A stretch of 64,000 nucleotides of DNA from Heyndrickxia shackletonii (GTDB lineage: Bacteria; Bacillota; Bacilli; Bacillales; Bacillaceae_C), in contig NZ_LJJC01000004.1 of assembly GCF_001420715.1 (NCBI RefSeq), positions 2,510,185-2,574,184 of the forward strand. The letters run 5' to 3'. Positions 36,754-44,467 of this stretch are shown piece by piece (position 1 is the stretch's first letter; each line of letters opens with the position of its first letter). The translations under genes and the position numbers were made by a program. Under the pieces are notes generated by a model. That model was not told where the DNA came from and made no database searches. It worked only from the letters and a program-made list of their open reading frames with translations.

Positions 36754-37605
36754 TTATAGAGATTTACCAGTTGATTTTGAAAGTTCGATATAATATTTAA
36801 CCGCTTCTTTACCTGCATCTACTGTACTGTGTATCAAATCAAAATAATTAATTGTTGGTTCCATATCTAGATGATGCTGAATATCCATAACCTGTGCTTT
36901 CATAAAATCAGAGCCTACATTAATCTTATTAATGCCTAATTCAATAGACTTTCTAATATTTTCTTCACCACAGCCAGATCCTCCATGCAATACCAATGGA
37001 ATGTTTGTTTCACGCTTTATTTTTTCTAGGATATCAAATCGAAATGAAGGTACAAAGCCGTCAGGATAGTTACCGTGACTTGAACCATATGAAATAGCTA
37101 AAGCATCGACACCAGTTTTTTTAACAAAGACAATGGCAAGTTCAGGGTCTGTATACATATTATCGCTTGTCATGATATTTCTTGCTGCTCCAATGTTCCC
37201 TATCTCTGCCTCTACACTTGCGTTGTATGTTTGGGCAAATTCCACCATATTTCTAGTTATTTTGATATTTTCTTCAATTGGATAAGCAGAGGCATCCATC
37301 ATGACACTTGAGAAACCATCTTGTAAACATCTCTTAACAAAGCCAATATCTTGACCATGATCCAAATTTATAGCTACCTCAACACTGGATTCAATTGCCA
37401 TTTGAATAATAGGTTTTGTTAATAAATGACTTCCCAAATGCTCCTTTAAATGCTCTTGCAATAAATCGATGATAATTGGTGCCCTTAGTTCTTGAGCCGC
37501 TTGTATTACAGCTTTAGCCGTTTCAAGATTAAAACAATTAATAGCCATCACCGCATATTTACCTTTATTTGCTCGTTCAAGCATTCCTTTCATAGAAACA
37601 TACAT
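36754..37605 (-). CDS. Class II ketose-bisphosphate-type aldolase (first copy)
   Basis: 283 residues. INLDHGQDIGFVKRCL (catalytic Asp and zinc His), YGSSHGNYPDG and VLHGGSGCGEENIRKSIELG are the metal and phosphate-binding motifs. VEAEIGNIG is the conserved central loop. It follows the PTS IIC gene by 27 bases. It presumably acts on the phosphorylated product of that transporter, or on its isomer. The sugar cannot be deduced. Confidence 0.88.
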   Translation of the reverse strand: MYVSMKGMLERANKGKYAVMAINCFNLETAKAVIQAAQELRAPIIIDLLQEHLKEHLGSHLLTKPIIQMAIESSVEVAINLDHGQDIGFVKRCLQDGFSSVMMDASAYPIEENIKITRNMVEFAQTYNASVEAEIGNIGAARNIMTSDNMYTDPELAIVFVKKTGVDALAISYGSSHGNYPDGFVPSFRFDILEKIKRETNIPLVLHGGSGCGEENIRKSIELGINKINVGSDFMKAQVMDIQHHLDMEPTINYFDLIHSTVDAGKEAVKYYIELSKSTGKSL

Positions 37606-37632
37606 TTTACATCCCCCATGCAGTCTATTTGA

Positions 37633-38727
37633 TTATGAAATTCTTATACCGGATAAATCCATTTCCTCTTCCTCTTCATCAAATGAATAACTATCCACAT
37701 CACTTTCAACCGGCTCTTTTTTCCATAAAAATAGCATTATTCCTGTGACAACAGAACCAATAAATAAGGCTAAAGTGAATAACAATGGATGATTCATGGC
37801 TGGGACAATAAACATTCCTCCTGATGGAACTGGTGAACCCACGCCCCACATCATAGATAAGCCTCCACCAACAGCTGCTCCAATAGTACAAGAGGCTACG
37901 ACACGAAGTAAATCAACGGCAGCGATTGGAATGACACCTTCAGTAATCATACAAATACCCATTGGAAATGCAATTTTAATATTATCTTCTTCTTTCTTGG
38001 TATATCTCTTCTTCCGAAACGATTTTGCCAAAATCCATGAAATTGTTACACCGAACGGAGGAACCATTGAGGCAAGTATTTTTACAGCTTCAGGTTCATA
38101 GACCCCTTCTAGTAATAGGCCATCTGCAAATAATGAAGCTACTTTATTTACAGGTCCTCCAAAATCAAATGCGGCCATTCCACCTAAAATTGCACCAAAG
38201 ACGAATTTCATAGATCCTTGCATATTAGTTAAGAAAGAGGTCAATCTTTCCGTTGCCCAAACTATCGGAACACCTAAAACAAAAAACATTAACAATCCTA
38301 CTATCAAACTAGAAATAAGCGGGATAATCATCATTGGCATTAAACCTTCCGCCCATTTTGGAACTTTTAAATGGTTTTTAAGAAATGAAACGAAATATCC
38401 TACAATAAAGCCACCTAACATTCCCCCTAAAAACCCTGCACCTATTGTATTTGCAATCAAACCCATTAATAAACCCGGTGCAATACCCGGACGGTCAGCA
38501 ATAGAGTAAGCAATTGCACCAGAAATGACTGGTGCCAATAGACCCATACCTAAAACTCCAAGGGAGACAAGTGCTGATGGTATGGAGAAGCTCTCTTTAT
38601 AATTTTCAATAACTGTTCCGCCCGTTAAGTTTCCAATTGCAATAAGCAAACCCGATGCTACAACTAGAGGTAACATATACGAAATAGCAGTTAATGCATG
38701 CTTTTTTATTTGCAGCCTTTTTAACAT
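37633..38727 (-). CDS. PTS fructose-family permease, EIIC
   Basis: 364 residues and about 8-10 membrane helices. HALTAISYMLPLVVASGLLI, DRPGIAPGLLMG, GAGFLGGMLGGFIVGY and FGGPVNKVA are characteristic of the fructose-family IIC channel. The C-terminal tail is acidic (FDEEEEEMDL). It transports a ketose-like sugar while the IIB protein phosphorylates it. It sits 12 bases after the IIB gene in a five-gene PTS operon led by a PRD regulator. Confidence 0.92.
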   Translation of the reverse strand: MLKRLQIKKHALTAISYMLPLVVASGLLIAIGNLTGGTVIENYKESFSIPSALVSLGVLGMGLLAPVISGAIAYSIADRPGIAPGLLMGLIANTIGAGFLGGMLGGFIVGYFVSFLKNHLKVPKWAEGLMPMMIIPLISSLIVGLLMFFVLGVPIVWATERLTSFLTNMQGSMKFVFGAILGGMAAFDFGGPVNKVASLFADGLLLEGVYEPEAVKILASMVPPFGVTISWILAKSFRKKRYTKKEEDNIKIAFPMGICMITEGVIPIAAVDLLRVVASCTIGAAVGGGLSMMWGVGSPVPSGGMFIVPAMNHPLLFTLALFIGSVVTGIMLFLWKKEPVESDVDSYSFDEEEEEMDLSGIRIS

Positions 38728-38739
38728 ACCAGCTCCTCC

Positions 38740-39057
38740 TTATTTGCCACTATTTAATTCTTCTTCGATTTTTTTAAATAATTGTTTAGGTGCTTTAATA
38801 GCGATATTTGTTGGAATTTCAATTATTCTTTTACCTCGAAATCTCTCCTTTCCACTTACCTTAATATCTGCTGCAATAATGACTAAATCAGCAGCAGCAA
38901 TTTCTTCCTTTGTTAATTCATTCTCAATTCCAATTGTCCCTTGTGTTTCAATACTCACTGTGTGTCCTAATTCTTGCCCCACTTTGACTAATTTTTCTTT
39001 TGCAATATAAGTATGTGCAATACCAGCTGTACAGGCAGAAATTCCAACAATATTCAT
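38740..39057 (-). CDS. PTS fructose-family EIIB
   Basis: 105 residues. The phosphocysteine motif CTAGIAHTYIAKEKL is at residues 9 onward (CPTGIAHT in typical fructose IIBs). ETQGTIGIENELTKEEI and DIKVSGKERFRGK are conserved in the family. It transfers phosphate from IIA to the incoming sugar. The gene lies between IIA and IIC. Confidence 0.93.
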   Translation of the reverse strand: MNIVGISACTAGIAHTYIAKEKLVKVGQELGHTVSIETQGTIGIENELTKEEIAAADLVIIAADIKVSGKERFRGKRIIEIPTNIAIKAPKQLFKKIEEELNSGK

Positions 39058-39068
39058 ACTATTTCCTC

Positions 39069-39548
39069 CTAATCATAGTTTTTTGACAATAGTTTAATTA
39101 ATTCTTGCTTTGTTTTGACACTTTGTAGACTCTGAATAACTTCATCATCTGCTAATAAAGTTGCAACCTTTTGTAATAATTTAATATGGACTGTAGTTGA
39201 ATCAGAAGTCTTAACAGCAAATAGAAAAATAATATCGATTGGGTTTCCATCTAGGGATTCCCATTCCAATGGCTGTTTTGTACGACCAATAACCAATGAG
39301 GTTTTGATCACACTCTCTGATTTTCCATGTGGAATCGCTATGCCTTTTTCAAGTCCTGTTACACCTTGACTCTCGCGATACAACACATCCTTAATGAAGC
39401 CTTTCTCACTATCAATACAATGATTCCTATACAATAAATGTGTCATTTCTTCTATAACTTCCAATTTAGAAGTGGCCTTTAAGTTTAAATCGATTAAGTC
39501 CTCTGTTATGACTTTACTTATTTCTAAATCTTCCAATCGTATATTCAT
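39069..39548 (-). CDS. PTS fructose/mannitol-family EIIA
   Basis: About 159 residues from the ATG at 39548, which follows AAAGGAAG; the frame extends upstream into the regulator gene, but the internal start fits the family better. GIAIPHGKSESV has the phosphohistidine. The protein accepts phosphate from HPr and passes it to IIB. It may also phosphorylate the PRD regulator encoded just upstream. Confidence 0.92.
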   Translation of the reverse strand: MNIRLEDLEISKVITEDLIDLNLKATSKLEVIEEMTHLLYRNHCIDSEKGFIKDVLYRESQGVTGLEKGIAIPHGKSESVIKTSLVIGRTKQPLEWESLDGNPIDIIFLFAVKTSDSTTVHIKLLQKVATLLADDEVIQSLQSVKTKQELIKLLSKNYD

Positions 39549-39564
39549 TCTCAAGATCTTCCTT

Positions 39565-41085
39565 TCAACATACTTCTGCTCTTTTTCTCTTATAATAATT
39601 GCCAATAAACTGATCTATTTTCTGTTTATCTTCATCATTTAAAATAGGACTAACCAAAATTGTAGGTTTATCTATTATGCTTTTTATTTTTACGGTTGAG
39701 ATGATAAGTTCAATATCATCATAGTCGTTTTTATTGATTCGATGCTGAGCGACGATTTTTTTAACCTCAATGTTTGGGAAGGTTTTCTTTATTTTTTTAC
39801 TTAATAGATGTGAAGTTCCAATTCCACTAGTACACTCAATTAAAACAGGAATTTTTTCTGAAAGTCTTTCTTCTATTGAAATTTGAAAGTATAAAGTGAT
39901 ATATCCAATTTCTTCATCAGTGAAATTGTTTACAAATTTTCCATCTTCATTTACTTCATATACACATTGTTTCACTATTTGAAAGGCACTACGAAATTTC
40001 GTTTTAATAGACTCTAAAATAGGATTTACAATATAAATATTATGGTTTAAGCGATATACCATGGAGTGAAGATGGAAAGTTAACTGAACCTTTAATAATT
40101 CTTCTCCTTCTAAGTTATAATCAATCTTTTCTGATACTGCTTTTACCAATTGTTTTGAAAGTATTTTTATCTTTTCATTCATGATTTCTTCTGTATCTTG
40201 CTCTAACAGAAATCTAGAATTGAGATTATAAGCCTTTAAAATATAATAAATCTTATTGAATTCATATTTTTCTAATTTAATGGAGTAAAATGACTCTACT
40301 TTTTTTACTAATTCATACGTAACTTGATATGTTTTAGATTGCTCATTTAAAGATTCAAATGATTCTTCGTGTTGTATGTTTGAATAATTTAGGTGCTTTT
40401 CAATAATAGAGAGTAAGCTACAAAATAAAGTTAAATAGAATTGTTGGTCTAGAAGTATTTCATGTTCCTCTTGAATATCATGGAGAAATATTTTAATTTC
40501 GTGTAGCCTTTTATAATTATTTCTAACTTCTTCAATAAACTTTGGTATGTGATATTCGCTAAATGGATCTCCAGATTGTTTTAAGAAACTTTGTACGATA
40601 ACGGATAATAATCTATTTATCCAAAGTTGGTGTCCATGAATAAAAGTACCGCTATTAAGTTTTAGTAACCTAAGACTGTATTCTTCTAAATTTGACTCAA
40701 TATACTTAAAATCATTAATGATAGAACTTTGGCTTACAAAATATCTTTCTGATAACTTTTGAATAGATGTTTTCATAGGTGAAATCGACAATAGATGTAG
40801 TAATAAATTAAGGCGTCTTTCTTTAGTACCGTTAATAATTATTTGTTCTTTTCCTTCAACGCCGGCATTTGGTTTAGTCAGTAGGTATCCGAGGTTTTCT
40901 TTTTTCGTGAGCGTGTATTCTTTTAAATATTTAGATATTCTTTGCATGTCCCGATAAATCGTTTTAGTCGAAACAGACAATTGAACAGATAAATCAGAAG
41001 CAGTAACGTAATCACTATTATTTAGTAACATTTCTATAATCTGGTTTTGCCGTTCATTTAAGTCGTTTATGATAGTCATTCTCAC
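39565..41085 (-). CDS. PRD-domain transcriptional activator of the PTS operon
   Basis: 506 residues. The N-terminal helix-turn-helix (SDYVTASDLSVQLSVSTKTI then YRDMQRISKYLKE) is followed by a second wing domain, two PTS-regulation domains with conserved His (about 170-390), and a C-terminal IIB-like domain with the cysteine in ECTSGIGTSHLLSKKI. It has no IIA domain, unlike full LicR/MtlR proteins, so it probably relies on the separate IIA. It is the first gene of the operon and hence autoregulated. The start may be GTG 41085 or the ATG two codons later. Confidence 0.9.
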   Translation of the reverse strand: MRMTIINDLNERQNQIIEMLLNNSDYVTASDLSVQLSVSTKTIYRDMQRISKYLKEYTLTKKENLGYLLTKPNAGVEGKEQIIINGTKERRLNLLLHLLSISPMKTSIQKLSERYFVSQSSIINDFKYIESNLEEYSLRLLKLNSGTFIHGHQLWINRLLSVIVQSFLKQSGDPFSEYHIPKFIEEVRNNYKRLHEIKIFLHDIQEEHEILLDQQFYLTLFCSLLSIIEKHLNYSNIQHEESFESLNEQSKTYQVTYELVKKVESFYSIKLEKYEFNKIYYILKAYNLNSRFLLEQDTEEIMNEKIKILSKQLVKAVSEKIDYNLEGEELLKVQLTFHLHSMVYRLNHNIYIVNPILESIKTKFRSAFQIVKQCVYEVNEDGKFVNNFTDEEIGYITLYFQISIEERLSEKIPVLIECTSGIGTSHLLSKKIKKTFPNIEVKKIVAQHRINKNDYDDIELIISTVKIKSIIDKPTILVSPILNDEDKQKIDQFIGNYYKRKRAEVC

Positions 41086-41109
41086 TATTCACCTCTTTTC
41101 TTTAACTTT

Positions 41110-41138
41110 ATATTATCTCCGTGAAAGCGCACTCACAA
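41110..41138 (-). promoter_or_regulatory. Promoter of the PTS operon
   Basis: Minus strand TTGTGA (41133-41138), a 17-base spacer and TAATAT (41110-41115). The cre-like site lies in the spacer. Confidence 0.65.
41122..41135. promoter_or_regulatory. cre-like CcpA site
   Basis: TGAAAGCGCACTCA resembles the catabolite-responsive element TGWAANCGNTNWCA with the core CG in place. Between -35 and -10 it would repress in the presence of preferred sugars. Confidence 0.6.
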
Positions 41139-41231
41139 TTACAATTTTCAGTAAATTTTAATGTCCTTATTAAAGTGATTTATGAGATGTATTACTACGT
41201 TTATCTAATAATTATAAAAAACAATAAAAAA

Positions 41232-41259
41232 GAACGCCGATGCTGCAACATCAGCGTTC
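41232..41259 (-). terminator. Distal terminator of toxin unit B
   Basis: An 11-bp stem (41232-41242 with 41249-41259, one wobble) is followed by TTTTTTATTG on the minus strand. Confidence 0.7.
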
Positions 41260-41350
41260 CAGTAGCTACTCCGCAAGAAGTGCGGTGGCTAACGGGGCAA
41301 AAGTAACCCTCACTACCTATTAACCGACAGGGAGGGTTACTTTTCTTTTA
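41260..41350 (+). ncRNA. Candidate antitoxin RNA of toxin unit B
   Basis: The plus strand holds the CCGCA/TGCGG hairpin and ends in a 13-bp stem (41299-41311 with 41332-41344) followed by CTTTTA, a plausible terminator for an antisense RNA overlapping the toxin 3' end. The promoter is not established. Confidence 0.4.
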
Positions 41351-41411
41351 TCATCATAACAATCAAAGTTGCAAAACTGATCATCAATACCAGTGCCTCA
41401 AAGATTGTCAT
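41337..41411 (-). CDS. Holin-like type I toxin (TxpA/BsrG-like), copy B
   Basis: A 24-residue peptide MTIFEALVLMISFATLIV plus MMIKEK, differing from copy A at few positions. It has one membrane helix and a Lys/Glu tail. The Shine-Dalgarno is less perfect than in copies A and C (GGAACGGTGG). The 5' block GGTGGCACC and both 3' hairpins are conserved. It lies between the PTS operon and the NERD gene. Confidence 0.8.
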   Translation of the reverse strand: MTIFEALVLMISFATLIVMMIKEK

Positions 41412-41611
41412 TAACGGCACCACCGTTCCTTGCTATGACGTAATCACAAGAGAAGTAACTATAACAGGTGCCACCTCCCTCCCTTTATATGTAGCTATAA
41501 TCATAATACCAAGTACCCTAGTAGGAACTTACGTTTTTATGAATGATATATCGATTATTATGATATATTTTACTGGTCAACTATAATTCTTGAATTTCTT
41601 TGAACTTCATA

Positions 41612-42301
41612 TTACTTATATTGGCTAACGTGCTCTATATGCTTCTTTTTATCCTCTTGAGACACATTTGTAAATTCTTTTAATTTACTATAAATATTAC
41701 AAATAGATTCATGATTGAGTATTTTAGGAGACTTAGCATTAAACCTTTTTAGTAATCCACCTAACTGATCCCGCTTTATTATACGAACATTTTCAATATC
41801 CACCGAAACCTTTTTTAACTGACAGCGATTACTAAAGACTATAAGTGAAATTATATTTTTATCTATTATAGAAGGAAATTCTTTTTTTAATGCGTTTATG
41901 TGCGTTTGATTTTGCTTTACAGGATTATAGAAATAGCTCTTTGGTTTATTAGGTAACATCTGACACCAATTACGGTCATTTTCCTTTCCAAATATCCAAC
42001 CACTATAATTCTTCGATTCAATTACATATACCCCTGTTTCATGAATGAATACAAGATCAATCTCTGTTGTGCCACCTCTTTTATTTGGCAAGTAGGCATT
42101 CACAACAGTCTTGTGATTCCCGGGTATCTTTTGGAGTATTTTATAAGTAAAATATTCTCCCAAAAGACCCTTATCCAAATACACTTTCAAAAAAGAAAAA
42201 TTTGTTTCCTTTCGATAGTTACTTTGTTGGTATTGTAAAAATGGAATAATAATAAATAATGCTATTAAACAAAGTATTAATAATAGATCAAGTAGCAGCA
42301 T
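41612..42301 (-). CDS. NERD-domain (nuclease-related) membrane-anchored protein
   Basis: About 229 residues. An N-terminal membrane helix (about 2-22) is followed by a NERD domain: GLLGEYFTYKILQKIPGNHK, TEIDLVFIHETGVYVIESKN with the Asp and Glu-x-Lys of a PD-(D/E)XK core, and YSGWIFGKENDRNW. NERD proteins are thought to process DNA, and some act in phage or plasmid defence. The ATG at 42301 follows AGGGGGAG. It sits at the left edge of the defence island, bracketed by toxin units B and E. Confidence 0.82.
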   Translation of the reverse strand: MLLLDLLLILCLIALFIIIPFLQYQQSNYRKETNFSFLKVYLDKGLLGEYFTYKILQKIPGNHKTVVNAYLPNKRGGTTEIDLVFIHETGVYVIESKNYSGWIFGKENDRNWCQMLPNKPKSYFYNPVKQNQTHINALKKEFPSIIDKNIISLIVFSNRCQLKKVSVDIENVRIIKRDQLGGLLKRFNAKSPKILNHESICNIYSKLKEFTNVSQEDKKKHIEHVSQYK

Positions 42302-42637
42302 CAATTCTCCCCCTGAATTTTCATTTCATTATATTACAAAATTCACCATTTTTCTGAGAAATCCTTCATCTTTGCTACTCTATTCTTATTTGATAGCAAA
42401 ACTTACTTATATAAATCTTAATAAACGACTCAAGTGAGGATTCTCCATTTTTTTAGGGTAATACTTTTTGTTTATGAACATTTGAGTATTGCAGTAGGTG
42501 TGAGCTATCTGTGCGGAGTTTCGAGCCAAAGTTTGCGGACGTTTGAGCCAGTAAGCGCAAGGAAAGAGAGCCAATAGTTAGTAAAGATCAAACAATAAAT
42601 AGCCATTGGAATGTTGCAAATCCAATGGCTGTTTGTT
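42302..42637. other. Intergenic region with terminator
   Basis: No gene is seen apart from a hairpin with perfect 10-bp arms (42601-42610 with 42621-42630), a likely terminator for the ApeA-like transcript (ATTTATTGTTT follows on minus). Confidence 0.5.
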
Positions 42638-42769
42638 TTAACTGATTCTTTTACTTTCTAATTGCTTATCAATAATATCAATGACCCAGCGAACGAGTTC
42701 ATCATAATTTAAATTCTCTTCCTCGACCCATATACAAAAGTTTAATAGTCTATCTTCTTCGTTTATCAT
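42638..42769 (-). CDS. Possible small acidic protein downstream of ApeA-like gene
   Basis: A 43-residue frame MINEEDRLLNFCIWVEEENL ... IDIIDKQLESKRIS, highly acidic and helical. It lies 33 bases after the stop of the ApeA-like gene and just before the terminator at 42601-42630, so it would be the last cistron. The ribosome site (AGAGAAG) is weak. No family is recognised; a role as a small partner of the HEPN protein is speculation. Confidence 0.45.
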   Translation of the reverse strand: MINEEDRLLNFCIWVEEENLNYDELVRWVIDIIDKQLESKRIS

Positions 42770-42802
42770 TACTTCTCTAGATCAATACACGTAAAAGGGA
42801 CG

Positions 42803-44227
42803 CTAGGAATTATTGATTATTTTTCCCTTATCAGCTTTTCTTATAGCATTACTAGTTATAATTGGTTTTATCCTTTCTCTAGTTCTTTCATGGATAAATT
42901 CTTCATCAAATCCTAATTCTTTAAGTAAATAGAATTCTAATATGTTCCGTAGGATATGGAAAGCAGTTATTAAATCTTCACCGTTAAGAGCTTTATCTTC
43001 TTGCTTTTGATTATAGTGTGTGTAGTAATTCCTTGTTTTAGCAATTAACTGAGGGAATTCTACTAATTTGAAGTCTCCCGTATGAAAGATGAATCTATAG
43101 TCTGCTAGTAATAAATCGGCCAAACGACTTCTTAATATAACAAAGTCTCTGCAACCATCCAATAAGAATTCCCTATCTTGTTCGCGAAAGGCTTCAGGTC
43201 TCACTTCTAATAACTTTTCTACTCTTTTTTTATAATCATGAAGAGAATAAGCAATTCTTCGAGAATGGTAGGTTTCCAATGCTTGTACCATGTTCAAAAA
43301 ATGCCGACTAACTGACAAATTTTGATTGTATAAACTGTCAATATAGAGTTCTATTATAGGTTCCATTATAGTTGCTACTTCTTGCCATTGTGAGAAATTT
43401 GCTTGTCTTAGTTCACTCAGGCTAAAAAGGTAATCATGTTTCATTAACCGCTTAGTGCTATTTTCACTGTTTACAGCTTGTTTATAAGCGTGAATAACTT
43501 CTAACGGTCGAATATGTTTCTCGTTATCTTCAAATTCATAATAAATTTCGGGACTCTCAACAATCATCGAGCTATAGCTTAAAGGGACACCCATAGCTAT
43601 CTCTATAAGTCTTTTCATTTGGTTGGCTATTTGTATAAACCATTCTATTGTTTGTATAGATTGAGCTTCAATTATAAAATAAGGCGTTTGCTTTAATGTT
43701 ATCTCTTCTTTCATGAGATAAAATGGATCACTAAAGTCCAAATAGTAGGATATACTGTAGGCTTCATTTGAGTATATTTCAACCGGCTTTACAATCTTTA
43801 AACCTATAAGAGAATCTTCTTTTTTGTCCAAATCAGGTTTTACATAGTTTGATACATCACCCCATTGAATTATTCCTGGTATGCTTATTGTCATTTTAGA
43901 AAATTTGATATCTTCTTCTTCATTGAAATTTACGCCATTAAACATGAATTGAGCTTTATATCCAAATACTTCTTCTGATCCTAGCCTACTTTCAGTACTT
44001 ATCCTTGAGCAGTTGACAATAGTAATTTCAGTACCATTAATTGTAGAACCAGTAATAAAAGGAATTTCTAGTGGAAGTTCTAAGTAACTCATGAAAGGAC
44101 CATTATTAGGTATACGAATATATAATACTATGCCACCTTCATCTTCATTTAAATATAAGTCCCCTGTATATTTCTTTCCTATATTGTTAATCTTCCAAAA
44201 ACCCGTTGCCGATAAATTTACTTTCAT
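42803..44227 (-). CDS. apeA: ApeA-like anti-phage HEPN protein
   Basis: 474 residues. The N-terminal beta-rich domain (GFWKINNIGKKYTGDLYLNE, then FITGSTINGTEITIVNC) resembles ApeA N-terminal domain 1. The C-terminal part is a HEPN domain with RNYYTHYN, where R399 and H404 form the Rx4H ribonuclease motif. ApeA-type proteins are single-gene defence systems thought to act by RNA cleavage and abortive infection. It lies among other defence-type genes and next to a decayed toxin unit. The family assignment is from memory of domain features and should be checked by profile search. Confidence 0.75.
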   Translation of the reverse strand: MKVNLSATGFWKINNIGKKYTGDLYLNEDEGGIVLYIRIPNNGPFMSYLELPLEIPFITGSTINGTEITIVNCSRISTESRLGSEEVFGYKAQFMFNGVNFNEEEDIKFSKMTISIPGIIQWGDVSNYVKPDLDKKEDSLIGLKIVKPVEIYSNEAYSISYYLDFSDPFYLMKEEITLKQTPYFIIEAQSIQTIEWFIQIANQMKRLIEIAMGVPLSYSSMIVESPEIYYEFEDNEKHIRPLEVIHAYKQAVNSENSTKRLMKHDYLFSLSELRQANFSQWQEVATIMEPIIELYIDSLYNQNLSVSRHFLNMVQALETYHSRRIAYSLHDYKKRVEKLLEVRPEAFREQDREFLLDGCRDFVILRSRLADLLLADYRFIFHTGDFKLVEFPQLIAKTRNYYTHYNQKQEDKALNGEDLITAFHILRNILEFYLLKELGFDEEFIHERTRERIKPIITSNAIRKADKGKIINNS

Positions 44228-44264
44228 TTTTTCACCACCACAAATAGCGTTGATTAAATTTTGT

Positions 44265-44440
44265 ATTCCTTAAAAAGCTGAACTAGATTTATTGAGTTGC
44301 TATATTTATCAAAACCAGTACATCAATGTCTTCTCTAGCACCTTCCTTGCTGTAACATGATCAAAAGACAAGAAACAAGAATCAGGTGCCACCGCCCTCC
44401 CTGCTTATGTAGCTATTCATATAATAACAAACGAAACATA
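44265..44440 (-). pseudogene. Holin-like toxin unit E, 5' relic
   Basis: The upstream block (CGTATGTTTC, AGCTACATAAGCAGGGAGGG and GGTGGCACC) is the same as in copy A. It is followed by a decayed toxin start reading IDVLVLINIATQ-stop in the frame that aligns with TIFEALVLMISFAT. No start codon remains and the 3' half is gone. It lies exactly between the ApeA-like gene and the helicase gene. Confidence 0.7.
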
Positions 44441-44467
44441 CGGTCTATTCGAATGATTTATCCATTA

